A DNA stretch of 64,000 bases, taken from Haloarcula laminariae. GTDB lineage: Archaea > Halobacteriota > Halobacteria > Halobacteriales > Haloarculaceae. The stretch covers positions 1,178,001-1,242,000 of the forward strand of contig NZ_JAMZFY010000001.1 in assembly GCF_025457605.1 (NCBI RefSeq). The letters are read 5' to 3'. A program made the position numbers and the translations under genes. Shown here piece after piece: positions 1 to 8,676 of this stretch; the first letter of the stretch is position 1; the number at the start of each line of letters is the position of its first letter. Under the pieces are notes generated by a model. The model saw nothing but the letters and a program-made list of their open reading frames with translations, was not told the origin of the DNA and made no database searches.

Positions 1-2
1 CA

Positions 3-668
3 TCAGAGATCGAAGAATTGGAAGTATCTGTCGCTGCTGCCGAGGAAGAACTGAGCGAAGAGCTCACCGACATCAAAGCAACGCTTCAAACGAAAGAACG
101 AGAGCTAGACGCTCAGCGGTCCCGGCTGCAGGAACTACAGGAGTTACATGCAGATGCAGCGACACTACGAGAGGATATTGAGGCACTCGATGACGAGATT
201 GCACGGCTCCGAAACCGGAAGACAAAGAAACAGTGGGAACTGAAAGAAGAGTTCGATACGGCTATGGCGGCAGCTATCGACCGCTTTGCCCCTGGATTCG
301 ATGGTGCACGTCTCGATGTAAAGACAACCCCAGAAAACGAGATAGACTCGTTCGAACTGGTTATCGCTCGCGACGGTCGCGAGACGACTATCCAGAACCT
401 GAGTGAGGGGGAGCGAGAACTAGTGGGCATCGTCGTCGCGGTGGCTGGATACCGGACGTTTGACGTGGCCGATCGCGTTCCGCTTATACTGCTCGATGGC
501 ATCAGTCAGCTGTCTGCGGCTAATCTCCGCTCGTTAATAGAGTATCTCAGCGACGCAAGCGAGCTCCTTGTGACGACAGCATATCCCGAGGCCGGGACGT
601 TCGATGGCCACCACATCTCACCGAACCAGTGGGACACCGTTTCCGACGAGGAGACACCGACCGCCTGA
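3..668 (+). CDS. Sph3-like archaeal SMC-related protein, C-terminal part (5' end outside window)
   Basis: The frame is open from the left edge, so only the last 221 or so residues are present. They form the end of a long Glu/Arg-rich coiled coil (about residues 1-85 of the visible part) and then an ABC/SMC-type ATPase tail with the signature-like LSEGERELVG and a Walker-B-like hydrophobic run ending LILLDG. The tail aligns by eye with the end of the complete Sph3-like protein at 44304-46262 (LSESEREVTG, FMLLDS). In Haloferax volcanii Sph3 takes part in rod-cell formation with RdfA. No rdfA follows here; one could lie upstream outside the window. Where the second copy has an acidic residue two places after LLDS, this copy reads LLDGIS, so ATP hydrolysis may differ. 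The family call is solid; the function of this paralog is inference. Confidence 0.8.
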   Translation, partial: SEIEELEVSVAAAEEELSEELTDIKATLQTKERELDAQRSRLQELQELHADAATLREDIEALDDEIARLRNRKTKKQWELKEEFDTAMAAAIDRFAPGFDGARLDVKTTPENEIDSFELVIARDGRETTIQNLSEGERELVGIVVAVAGYRTFDVADRVPLILLDGISQLSAANLRSLIEYLSDASELLVTTAYPEAGTFDGHHISPNQWDTVSDEETPTA

Positions 669-1278
669 GGGGGCACATCTGGACAGTTTCGACTTCCGCG
701 AACGTTTTGGTGCTCGTACTCCGGACATAGGTGCCGACAAGAGATGCCGTCTCAAGGTGCTTGTTATCTTACCACGTCCTATGGAAAATTCAACCGCTCA
801 CCCGTCACCTTAGACTGCTGCCGCTCGCTTATGTTCGGCAGAGAACGACAGTAATCGTCCCACGCAACCACTCTTGTTGACCACGCCAGCGTTCACTGAT
901 AGTCACCTAGAAGCAAAACACGAGAAAATGACCGTAAAGCCTACAAAATTAGCTAGATGGGAAGAAACATAACACGTTCTGCGCGAGTCAGCATGCTTTT
1001 AATGATACATGCGTAAAATCCAAATGGCAACACGAGGGGACATCTATCGGGAGTGGTACGACTACCGTTGTACATCCCAGAGAGCCGTCTCACCGATGTC
1101 GCCCCGTGATCTTAGTTGCCCTCACCGGGAACTCCGGACCAACTAACTATGAACACAACGAGCCAAGTCACAAACCGTACCGTATCAGCCACCAATCAAC
1201 CCTCACATACCTTCGGCCTCTCATCAACCCCTGACTGGGAGATGTCCTGTCTAAGCCGAGCCAACGCGGAGGATACCG
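669..1278. other. Intergenic region, possible 40-codon ORF
   Basis: About 600 bases without a convincing gene. A short frame at 1024-1146 (+), MATRGDIYREWYDYR and so on to a TAA, has a TATA-like CTTTTAATGATA about 25 bases upstream. I recognise no family, and it could be a gene remnant. A GGAGGA stretch just before position 1279 is a plausible Shine-Dalgarno sequence for the next gene. Confidence 0.4.
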
Positions 1279-2202
1279 ATGACTGATGTCGTCGTGCTCC
1301 GGCACAAGATACACGGATTATCGGTCGAGGATTACGCGGAGACGCTGCAGGCGGCCCTTCCAGAACTGGAGGTCACGCTGGCAAAGACAGCTGCCGAAGA
1401 GACGGAACTGCTTGCCGAGGCAACGGTGGCGACGGGATACAATATCTCGGCCGAACAGGTCGAAGCCGCTGACGGACTCGAGCTGTTCGTCTGTACGTTC
1501 GCCGGCACCGGCCACCTCCCCACCGAGACACTCGAAGCGAACGATGTGGCACTTGAGAGCGCGTCCGGTGTTCACGGCCCCAACATTGCCGAACAGGTAC
1601 TCGGCTATCTCCTCAGTTTCGTCTGTCGCTTGGACCGGGCGTGGGAACAAAAAGGGCGCAGCGAGTGGAACCACTTCCAGACCGGTGAACTCAGCGGATC
1701 GACGGCTACTGTCGTCGGCATGGGCCCCATCGGCCAGACTATTATTGACCGACTGAATGCTTTCGATGTCCACACTATCGGTGTCAGGTATACCCCATCG
1801 AAGGGGGGGCCTGCCGACGAGGTCATCGGCTTCGACGACGCCGATATGGATGACGCGTTCTCTCGATCCGACTCCCTCATTCTCGCCTGTCCGCTGACGG
1901 ACCTCACCGAAGGACTCGTCGACGAGGACACGCTGCTCTCGCTTCCGATAGATGCGATTGTCGTCAACATCGCTCGCGGGCAAGTCATCGAAACCGATGC
2001 CCTAGTCGCAGCATTGCAGACTAACATGATCCGCGGTGCGGCACTAGACGTTACAGACCCCGAGCCACTCCCGCAGGACAGCCCGCTCTGGGAATTACAG
2101 AACTGTTACATCACCCCACACAACGCCGGTCATACGCCCCAGTATTGGGACCGCTGTGCCAATATCCTCTCCGAGGCCCTGCAGGAACATAACATCAGTT
2201 GA
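1279..2202 (+). CDS. D-2-hydroxyacid dehydrogenase
   Basis: A 307-residue NAD(P)-dependent D-isomer-specific 2-hydroxyacid dehydrogenase that reversibly reduces 2-oxoacids to D-2-hydroxyacids in the cytoplasm. The Rossmann motif VVGMGPIG lies near residue 145. The catalytic triad is visible as Arg in VNIARGQ (about 233), Glu in DVTDPEPL (about 262) and His in TPHNAGH (about 281). The length is normal for the family. A GGAGGATA element sits before the ATG. It is the first gene of the nitrogen-compound catabolic island, and a role in disposing of 2-oxoacids released from amino acids by that pathway is inference. The substrate cannot be read from sequence; phosphoglycerate or glyoxylate/hydroxypyruvate activity is also possible. 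Confidence 0.9.
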   Translation: MTDVVVLRHKIHGLSVEDYAETLQAALPELEVTLAKTAAEETELLAEATVATGYNISAEQVEAADGLELFVCTFAGTGHLPTETLEANDVALESASGVHGPNIAEQVLGYLLSFVCRLDRAWEQKGRSEWNHFQTGELSGSTATVVGMGPIGQTIIDRLNAFDVHTIGVRYTPSKGGPADEVIGFDDADMDDAFSRSDSLILACPLTDLTEGLVDEDTLLSLPIDAIVVNIARGQVIETDALVAALQTNMIRGAALDVTDPEPLPQDSPLWELQNCYITPHNAGHTPQYWDRCANILSEALQEHNIS

Positions 2203-2437
2203 AATCGGGCTGGGCGACGACGCCTGTCGCCGCTTCTGCTGTGTCCGCGATACGTAATGTTGCCCACTATGTTTGGACCGACGAGTGCAAGCCTAAACTG
2301 GTGGCGGAGACAGAAACCTGTGTCACCTCACTGCTCGTTCCAGGCCCTATAATTTACCAGCATATCTCGTCGAGCGCTGACTACGTCGCTGACCTTCTGG
2401 GCAGCACAGTCGGGGATAGAGGGGCAGAAATCTGACC

Positions 2438-4000
2438 CTATTTTTTAATGGCCGTACCGGGTGTCGCACCAGTCGACTCGCCGTCGCGGACGATGAACTC
2501 GCCGTTGACCAAGACGTGGGGCATGCCATCGGGGAACTGCCGTGGGTTGTCGTAAGTGCCGGGATCGTAGACGTGATGTGGGTCGAAAGCGACGAGGTCA
2601 GCGTCCATCCCCGGACTGATGATGCCTTTGTCGTGAAGGCCCGCGATACGGGCCGGGAGCGAAGTCATCATGCGGACGGCTTCCTCGACCGAGAACAGGT
2701 TCTCGTCACGAGCGTAGTGGCCCAGCACACGTGGATAGGTTCCGTACGTCCGTGGATGGGGTTCACCGCCGAGCAGTGCATCCGTGGCGACCGCCGTCCG
2801 TTCGTGTTGGAGGATTTCCTGTACGTCTTCCTCGGCCACGAAGTGGTAGATGCGTTCCACTTCGAGTTCCTCCTCTAAGAGGAGGTTCATCACCGCCACG
2901 GCAGGGTCCTCGATAAGTTCTTCAGCGATATCTTCCATGTTCATCCCGATGAGCCGCTGGTTGGCCTCACTGGCGACGCTCGTGATGACGATGTTCTCCC
3001 AGTCCGAGATCTCGCGTTCGAGGTGTTCCCGTATCGCCTCCCGGTTGTTCTTGAGATGATCGAGAGTCGCCTCAGGGCCTTCGGACCGGGCCCACGATGG
3101 CAAGTCAGCCGCAAGCATCGTGCTGCCGGCCGTGTAAGGATATTGGTCGGCCGTGATATCGACCCCGCGGTCGCGGGCACTTTCGAGGAATCCGATGGCG
3201 CGGTCTGCTTGCCCGTGCTGGGGCCGGTGCATCAGCTTGAAATGTGAGAGGTGCAGCGGGATGTCTTCCTCCTTCCCGATGTCGATGAACTCGTCAAGGG
3301 CGTTCCAGATGTCGTTGCTCTGATTCCGGATATGGGCGACGAAGGGGCGTCCGTAGTCGCTCAAGCGACCGGCGAGTGTCTGGAGTTCGTGGGTGTCACA
3401 GACGACCTGTGGCATGTAGTCCAGTCCCGTCGAAAAGCCGACCGCGCCGTCTTCAAGGGCCTCGGTAACAAGATCTGCCATCTCTTCGAGTTCGGCCTCG
3501 CTCGGGGCCCGGTCATCCATCCCCATGACGTTGTATCGGACCGTCCCGTGCCCGACGAGCGTTGCCACATTGGGCGCGACACCGCTTTTCTCGATGGCAT
3601 CGAAATAGTCGGCGATGCTCCCCCATGTCCATTCACGCTCGGGCCGTCCGTCGAGGCCGCTCAGGTGGTCCTCCCACTCCTCGGGGCCTCCCTGACGGTA
3701 CATCGGCGCCATTGAGAACCCGTCCTGGCCGAGGAGTTCGGTCGTGACGCCCTGCCTTGTTTTTGGCGGAAGGTTGGAGTCGGCAAAGAGGCGCAGGTCC
3801 GAGTGCGAGTGGAGGTCGATAAATCCCGGTGCGAGGATCAATCCCTCCATATCGACCGTCTCCCTCGCGTCGGGTGCAACATCTGCCTCACGATGGACGG
3901 CCTCGATCTGGTCGTCCTCAATCGCGACCGCCCCGTTGAACCACGGGGCGCCTGTCCCATCAACTATTCTACAGTTCTTCAGCAGCAGGTCTAGTGACAT
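2438..4000 (-). CDS. N-acyl-D-amino-acid deacylase (D-aminoacylase) family amidohydrolase
   Basis: A 520-residue amidohydrolase of the D-aminoacylase/N-acyl-D-glutamate deacylase group, which hydrolyses N-acyl-D-amino acids to D-amino acid and carboxylate. The ATG at 4000 is chosen because family homology starts with MSLDLLLKN; a longer reading adds 16 unlikely residues. Metal-site motifs include PGFIDLHSHSD near residue 65, HFKLMHR near 255, a following DQYPYTAGST, and ATDALLGGEPHPRTYGT near 425. In the classical enzyme a metal-ligand Cys sits in the segment read here as ELLGQDG, with Asp instead, as in the GQDG subgroup. An AT-rich promoter-like stretch (TATAAAAGATAATA) lies about 60 bases upstream, so the gene may be transcribed separately from the hydantoinase gene behind it. 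Confidence 0.88.
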   Translation of the reverse strand: MSLDLLLKNCRIVDGTGAPWFNGAVAIEDDQIEAVHREADVAPDARETVDMEGLILAPGFIDLHSHSDLRLFADSNLPPKTRQGVTTELLGQDGFSMAPMYRQGGPEEWEDHLSGLDGRPEREWTWGSIADYFDAIEKSGVAPNVATLVGHGTVRYNVMGMDDRAPSEAELEEMADLVTEALEDGAVGFSTGLDYMPQVVCDTHELQTLAGRLSDYGRPFVAHIRNQSNDIWNALDEFIDIGKEEDIPLHLSHFKLMHRPQHGQADRAIGFLESARDRGVDITADQYPYTAGSTMLAADLPSWARSEGPEATLDHLKNNREAIREHLEREISDWENIVITSVASEANQRLIGMNMEDIAEELIEDPAVAVMNLLLEEELEVERIYHFVAEEDVQEILQHERTAVATDALLGGEPHPRTYGTYPRVLGHYARDENLFSVEEAVRMMTSLPARIAGLHDKGIISPGMDADLVAFDPHHVYDPGTYDNPRQFPDGMPHVLVNGEFIVRDGESTGATPGTAIKK

Positions 4001-4168
4001 ATACTGTAATCGTCTCGCTGGTCGATTTTCTGTGACACTATACTCCAATTTGGGTTATTATCTTTTATATTTGGTCGTTCAAGCCAAATATTCGAGTGTA
4101 TCGGTGGAGTTTGGCTATATTAGTGAACGGTAGCCTCTCAGGCAACGCCACACGCCGCGCCCGGCTGG

Positions 4169-5539
4169 TTACGACCAGTCGGGTACCTCCCGGCTGAGCA
4201 CGTTCCCGTATCCGGAGTCAGCAATTATCTCTCCGCCATCCGCGACGAGTTCCCCTCTGACAAACGTTTTCTCGACGCGTCCGGTCACCGTGCGGTCCTG
4301 GTAAATCGAGAAATCCGCTTTCGAGAGGTTGTCCTCGGCCGTTATCGTGTACGTCTCGTCAGTGTCAAAGAGGACAATGTCGGCGTCGGCACCGGGTTGT
4401 ATCCGCCCCTTGTTCGGCATGCCGAAGGTGCGGGCCGGCCGTCGACATTTCAGCTGAACGAGCTCAGGATACGAGAGTCCCCGTTTATTGACGGCCTCGT
4501 CATGGAACACTGGCAGACCGGTCTGGAGACTGTTGACTCCCTTATGACAGTCCCACCACGCATCGCCCCGTTTCCGGGCTTCGGTAGTGGCAACGTGATC
4601 GGAGGAGACAACCGACAGGGTTCCGTCCCGGATGCCATCATACATGGCGTCAACATCGCCAGCCGCTCGAAGCGGCGGTGACATTATTGCTGTGTTACCG
4701 AGCTGGTCGTACACAGACCGGTCGAACACCGTGTAGTGGGTGCAGGTCTCAGCGCGGACGTTCGATCCATCCGTCCGATGTGTCTCGATAGCGTCGACAG
4801 CAGCTTCTGATGTCGTGTGCACTCCGTAGTACTTCGCATCGGCCTCGACGGCCAGCCGCACGAGGGTATCAGCTGCCATCGCTTCCGCGTAATCGGGCCG
4901 GGAGTCCGGATACACGGTCGGGTCGGGCGAATCACGCAGCTGTTCGGTCTTGCTCGTACAGACGGCGTGGTCCTCGGTATGTGCCATCCCGACGGCCCCA
5001 TGTTCCGAAAGGTGCTCGAACAGTTCGCCGATGAACCCGTGAGATAGCCGGATGCTGTCGGTCGTGAATATCTTGAACGACGTGATGCCAGCCGCAACGA
5101 GTTCGGGTAGTTCCTCGAACACGCTCGGGTCCTCGCGTGTAACAACCGGATGGAAGCCAACGTCGATAAGCGCCTCGTCGGCGCGATCCCGATGGCGCTC
5201 AACAGCATCGGTCAGCGTGCCGCCCGCCTCGAACTCGCCAGCCTCCGGACGCCATCCCTGCCAGGCGAAGTTCACGAGGGTGGTCACGCCACCAGCTGCG
5301 GCGGCAGCAGTGCCGGACTCGTAGGTGTCGAGGGTGTTGTAGCCGGCCAGGTGGACGTGTGGGTCCACGATGCCGGGCATCACTAGCAGGCCACTCGCAT
5401 CGATCCGGTGGTCGGCCGCTGGGAGCGCTTTTTCCTCCCCGACACCGACGATGGTCCCGTCGTCGATGGCGACGGCTGCCTCGAACATTGCATCGCCCGT
5501 CACAACTGTTCCACCCGCGATAAGTGTCTCAACCGCCAT
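4169..5539 (-). CDS. Dihydropyrimidinase / hydantoinase family cyclic amidase
   Basis: A 456-residue cytoplasmic zinc amidohydrolase that hydrolytically opens cyclic ureides (dihydropyrimidines, hydantoins or allantoin) to N-carbamoyl compounds. The metal motif GIVDPHVHLAG is near residue 60. The bridging lysine, normally carboxylated, is in SFKIFT near 155. Later His ligands are in GMAHTEDH and VHTTSEA, and the Asp is in VVSSDHV near 320. The C-terminal strand region (PGADADIVLFD) is typical. It lies 56 bases after the carbamoylase gene on the same strand, so the two should be co-transcribed and form a hydantoinase-carbamoylase pair. Hydantoinase, dihydropyrimidinase and allantoinase cannot be told apart by eye. 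Confidence 0.88.
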   Translation of the reverse strand: MAVETLIAGGTVVTGDAMFEAAVAIDDGTIVGVGEEKALPAADHRIDASGLLVMPGIVDPHVHLAGYNTLDTYESGTAAAAAGGVTTLVNFAWQGWRPEAGEFEAGGTLTDAVERHRDRADEALIDVGFHPVVTREDPSVFEELPELVAAGITSFKIFTTDSIRLSHGFIGELFEHLSEHGAVGMAHTEDHAVCTSKTEQLRDSPDPTVYPDSRPDYAEAMAADTLVRLAVEADAKYYGVHTTSEAAVDAIETHRTDGSNVRAETCTHYTVFDRSVYDQLGNTAIMSPPLRAAGDVDAMYDGIRDGTLSVVSSDHVATTEARKRGDAWWDCHKGVNSLQTGLPVFHDEAVNKRGLSYPELVQLKCRRPARTFGMPNKGRIQPGADADIVLFDTDETYTITAEDNLSKADFSIYQDRTVTGRVEKTFVRGELVADGGEIIADSGYGNVLSREVPDWS

Positions 5540-5595
5540 CCGCTACGCCTCCGTCAGTGACTGCCACAGTCCACCGAGAGGAGTTCATACCGAGG

Positions 5596-6825
5596 TCACT
5601 CCGCCAGATTGAGTACAGCGTTTGCCAGCGTGTTCGCCGCGCTGTAACAGTCGTCCCAAGAGGTGTACTCCTCCTCGGTGTGGCTCTTGCCGTCCTCGCT
5701 GACCGAAAACACCATCGCGGTGTCACAGACGGTCCCAACCTTCGCGGCGTCGTGGACGGCCCCGCTAAACACGTCCAACGAGTCGTATCCGAGCGCTTGG
5801 GCGGCATCTCCGATAGCTGTGACTGGCCTCTCGGGAAACCGGATACTTGAGGAGCGCGCCCGGTCCTCCCACTCGTAGTTGACACCCTCCCGGTCAGCAA
5901 TCGCGGCTGCCTCTTCAAGGACGCGTTCGCGTCCCTCTTCGACGACATCATCACTGGGGTCGCGAATCCCCCACGTCACGGTGACTTCCTCGGGGACGAT
6001 ATTGATTGAGTTGGGCGAGACATCGGCACGGCCGACGCTTGCGACCGTTTCCTTCCCCAAGGTCCCGCCGAGCCGTCGAACCGCCGTGATAAAATCGGCG
6101 GCCGCGACGAGCGCGTCCTGCCGATCATGCATCGGCGTTGTGCCGGTGTGTTCAGCCGCACCGTAGAACGTGACCGCTCCCCACGTCAGCCCGACCACGC
6201 CGGTGACAACACCGAGATCTTTCTCGTTGTTCTCCAGTTTTGGCCCTTGTTCGATATGCAGTTCGAGCGAGGAATCGTACTCAGTGGTCGGTTCGGCAGG
6301 TACGTCACCCTTGTACCCGATGCGTTCGAGTTCATCCTCAAATCGGACGCCCTCGGCGTCGGTCTTGTTGTACTCCGTCTCCAAGTCGAGTTCACCCGTC
6401 CAGACACCGCTTCCCTGCATCGCCGGTTGGAATCGGGACCCTTCCTCGTTTGTCCAGTTGACGATTTCGATAGGATGGCTCGTTTCGATGCCCTCGTCGT
6501 TGAACGTCCGGATGCATTCGAGGGCTGCGACGACGCCGAGTGCGCCGTCGTAGATGCCACCAAAGGGCTGGGAATCTAGATGCGAGCCCAGCAAGACTGG
6601 GTCAGCACTTGAATCCGTCCCCGACCGCCTACCGAACATATTACCCATCCGGTCGACGCGCGTCTCCAGTCCTGCATCTTCCATCGCTTCAAGGAACCAG
6701 TCCCGGACCGCTTTATCCGCATCCGACAGCGCCAACCGGTGGAGGCCACCGTCCTCGGTGCCACCGATGTCGGCTTGTGTCTCCATCGTCTCGATAAGTC
6801 TCTCTCTGTCAATCTGGATGCTCAC
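5596..6825 (-). CDS. N-carbamoyl-L-amino-acid hydrolase (M20 hydantoinase/carbamoylase family)
   Basis: A binuclear-metal amidohydrolase of about 409 residues that splits N-carbamoyl-amino acids (or allantoate or beta-ureidopropionate) into amino acid, CO2 and ammonia. Motifs in order: LLGSHLDSQPFGGIYDGALG near residue 80 (His and Asp ligands), NEEGSRF near 125 (Glu pair), LHIEQGPKLE near 190, and HDAAKVGTVC near 355 (C-terminal His). I chose the GTG at 6825: family similarity begins just after it (IDRERLIETM), and a TATA-like CTATTTTTA lies about 27 bases upstream, fitting a leaderless message. A longer reading to 6984 adds 53 residues that look non-coding. It is first in a two-gene unit with the hydantoinase gene. 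Confidence 0.87.
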   Translation of the reverse strand: MSIQIDRERLIETMETQADIGGTEDGGLHRLALSDADKAVRDWFLEAMEDAGLETRVDRMGNMFGRRSGTDSSADPVLLGSHLDSQPFGGIYDGALGVVAALECIRTFNDEGIETSHPIEIVNWTNEEGSRFQPAMQGSGVWTGELDLETEYNKTDAEGVRFEDELERIGYKGDVPAEPTTEYDSSLELHIEQGPKLENNEKDLGVVTGVVGLTWGAVTFYGAAEHTGTTPMHDRQDALVAAADFITAVRRLGGTLGKETVASVGRADVSPNSINIVPEEVTVTWGIRDPSDDVVEEGRERVLEEAAAIADREGVNYEWEDRARSSSIRFPERPVTAIGDAAQALGYDSLDVFSGAVHDAAKVGTVCDTAMVFSVSEDGKSHTEEEYTSWDDCYSAANTLANAVLNLAE

Positions 6826-6848
6826 AGCTAACGATTTCACGTCTTGGT

Positions 6849-6857
6849 AAAAATAGT
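6849..6857 (-). promoter_or_regulatory. TATA box for the carbamoylase-hydantoinase unit
   Basis: The minus-strand CTATTTTTA is centred about 27 bases before the GTG at 6825, the usual haloarchaeal spacing for a leaderless transcript, and it supports the short start. The rest of the 6826-7183 gap shows no gene. Confidence 0.5.
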
Positions 6858-7183
6858 TCCTAATCACGCAGTTCTTAACGCTTTCATCGGTTGGAAATTT
6901 TGAAATAGTATGCCTAACAGCGGAATAGGTATACATCCCGGGAGCGCTGTGGCTGTCGGTGATTGCTGTCGATGCAAGCTCCAAACCGACAAGTAACTTC
7001 TAACCCTAGATGAGAGGAACCCAATCTGTCGGGAGCCCCGCCGTCTGTTGGTGGCAAGCGGTGTCGGCCAACGGGCCGACAGTTCTTACTCCCGTGATCT
7101 ATCTGTTCGCCAGTAACCCCGCCGGTGGAACCGTCTGAACCGAGGCAGAGTGAGACGACTGCGAATCCGTCGGTACCTGACTA

Positions 7184-7906
7184 TTATTCTTCCCTATCGA
7201 CTTTGAGGTACGCCTCGCGTATCTCCGGTCGGTCAAGTATGTTCGCTGCGTTGTCGTCGAACCGCGTCTGTCCATTTTCGAGAACAAACACGTGGTCGGA
7301 GTGGTTGACGCCGGTTTTGACGTTCTGTTCTATCATCAAGACCGTGACACCGCGGTCGTTTATCTCCTCGACCTTCTCAAAGATCATGTCGACGGCCTTC
7401 GGCGCGAGACCGGCCGTCGGTTCGTCGAGCATGAGAAGGTCAGGGTCAAGCATCAACCCCCTGCCGAGTTCAATCATCTGTTGTTGGCCGCCGCTGAGGT
7501 TCCCCGCTGGAGTGTCCGCGTACTCTCGGAGTGCCGGGAAGATATCGAACACCTCATCGATAGCGGCTTCAGTATCGTGGTTGCGGTCAGCGACGTGCGC
7601 GCCCAGTTCGAGGTTATCCCTGACACTCATCTCCGGGAACGCGGCATTGCGTTGAAGGACATAGGAGATTCCGGAACGAAGCAAGTCCTTTTGACCTTGA
7701 TCGGTTATCTCCTCACCGTCGTAGCTAATGGCGCCTTGATTCGGAGACACTAGCCCGTAGATGGTTTTGAACAACGTCGACTTGCCCGCTCCATTGGGGC
7801 CGATGACACAGACGATTTCTCCTTCATCGACGGTGAGCGATGCGCCCTTGAGGACAAGGAAGTCCTCGTACCCCGCGTGTACGTCTTCGACTGATAGTAG
7901 GGTCAT
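7184..7906 (-). CDS. livF: Branched-chain/amide ABC transporter ATP-binding protein LivF
   Basis: A 240-residue ABC ATPase of the HAAT family (LivF type), which powers import through LivH/LivM on the cytoplasmic face of the membrane. The Walker A GPNGAGKST is near residue 37, the signature LSGGQQQM near 138, and the Walker B MLDEPTAGL near 160, followed by the H-loop region. It begins 5 bases after livG and is the last gene of the five-gene importer operon. Nothing is missing from the family pattern. The import substrate is inferred from the neighbouring hydantoin/ureide enzymes, not seen. Confidence 0.93.
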   Translation of the reverse strand: MTLLSVEDVHAGYEDFLVLKGASLTVDEGEIVCVIGPNGAGKSTLFKTIYGLVSPNQGAISYDGEEITDQGQKDLLRSGISYVLQRNAAFPEMSVRDNLELGAHVADRNHDTEAAIDEVFDIFPALREYADTPAGNLSGGQQQMIELGRGLMLDPDLLMLDEPTAGLAPKAVDMIFEKVEEINDRGVTVLMIEQNVKTGVNHSDHVFVLENGQTRFDDNAANILDRPEIREAYLKVDREE

Positions 7907-7911
7907 TGGTT

Positions 7912-8676
7912 TTACTCTCCGAAGTACGCCTCCAAGACATCTGGATCATCAAGTGCGACCGACGGCGGTCCCTGAGTAAGGTTTGTTCCGTTGTTGAGCA
8001 CGTAGACGTAGTCGCTCAGCGCGTGAACGACATCCATATCGTGTTCGATGATACAGAAAGTCGCCCCTGCCTCATTTAGTTCGAGGATAGTGTTGATGAT
8101 GTCGTCGACCAGGTTCGGGTTGACACCAGCGGTCGGTTCATCAAGCATGACTATCTCCGGATCCTGCATGAGCGCCGCTGCGATGGTGAGCAGTTTCTTC
8201 TGTCCGGTCGAGAGTTCGCCGGCTTTCCGGTCTCGGAGCTCCCAGAGTCCGACCTGGTTTATGAGGTCGTTCATCCGCTCGGTTGTCTCGGCACTGCTGA
8301 ACAGCGTTCCCAGCAGGTTCTCGTCCTCGTGGTCCCGGTTTGCGACCATATTCTCACGGACCGACAGCTCGGGGAACACCCGGGCCCGCTGGAACGCGCG
8401 GGAAACGCCCTTGCGAACGATCCGGGACGTAAACTCGCCGGTGATATCCGTATCGCCAAGGGTCACCTGTCCGTCCGTCGGTTCATGGACGCCCATTATG
8501 CAATTAAACAGCGTTGACTTCCCCGCGCCGTTCGGTCCGATAATTCCCACGATCTCGCTGTCCCGCACTTCGAGTGAAACCCCGTCGACGGCAACGACTC
8601 CGGGGAATTCCTTCCGGAGTCCGTTGATTTTCAGTACGGGTTCGGCCGTGGTCCGTCGGGTTTCGGTTTCAGTCAT
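7912..8676 (-). CDS. livG: Branched-chain/amide ABC transporter ATP-binding protein LivG
   Basis: An ABC ATPase of about 254 residues (LivG type), partner of LivF. The Walker A GPNGAGKST is near residue 45, followed by the LivG-typical TRIVRKGVSRAFQ region, the signature LSTGQKKL and the Walker B MLDEPTAGV. The start is one of two adjacent ATGs (8679 or 8676), overlapping the end of livM by a few bases; a longer reading to 8763 would add 29 residues inside livM. Overlap with livM and the 5-base gap to livF indicate translational coupling. Confidence 0.92.
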   Translation of the reverse strand: MTETETRRTTAEPVLKINGLRKEFPGVVAVDGVSLEVRDSEIVGIIGPNGAGKSTLFNCIMGVHEPTDGQVTLGDTDITGEFTSRIVRKGVSRAFQRARVFPELSVRENMVANRDHEDENLLGTLFSSAETTERMNDLINQVGLWELRDRKAGELSTGQKKLLTIAAALMQDPEIVMLDEPTAGVNPNLVDDIINTILELNEAGATFCIIEHDMDVVHALSDYVYVLNNGTNLTQGPPSVALDDPDVLEAYFGE

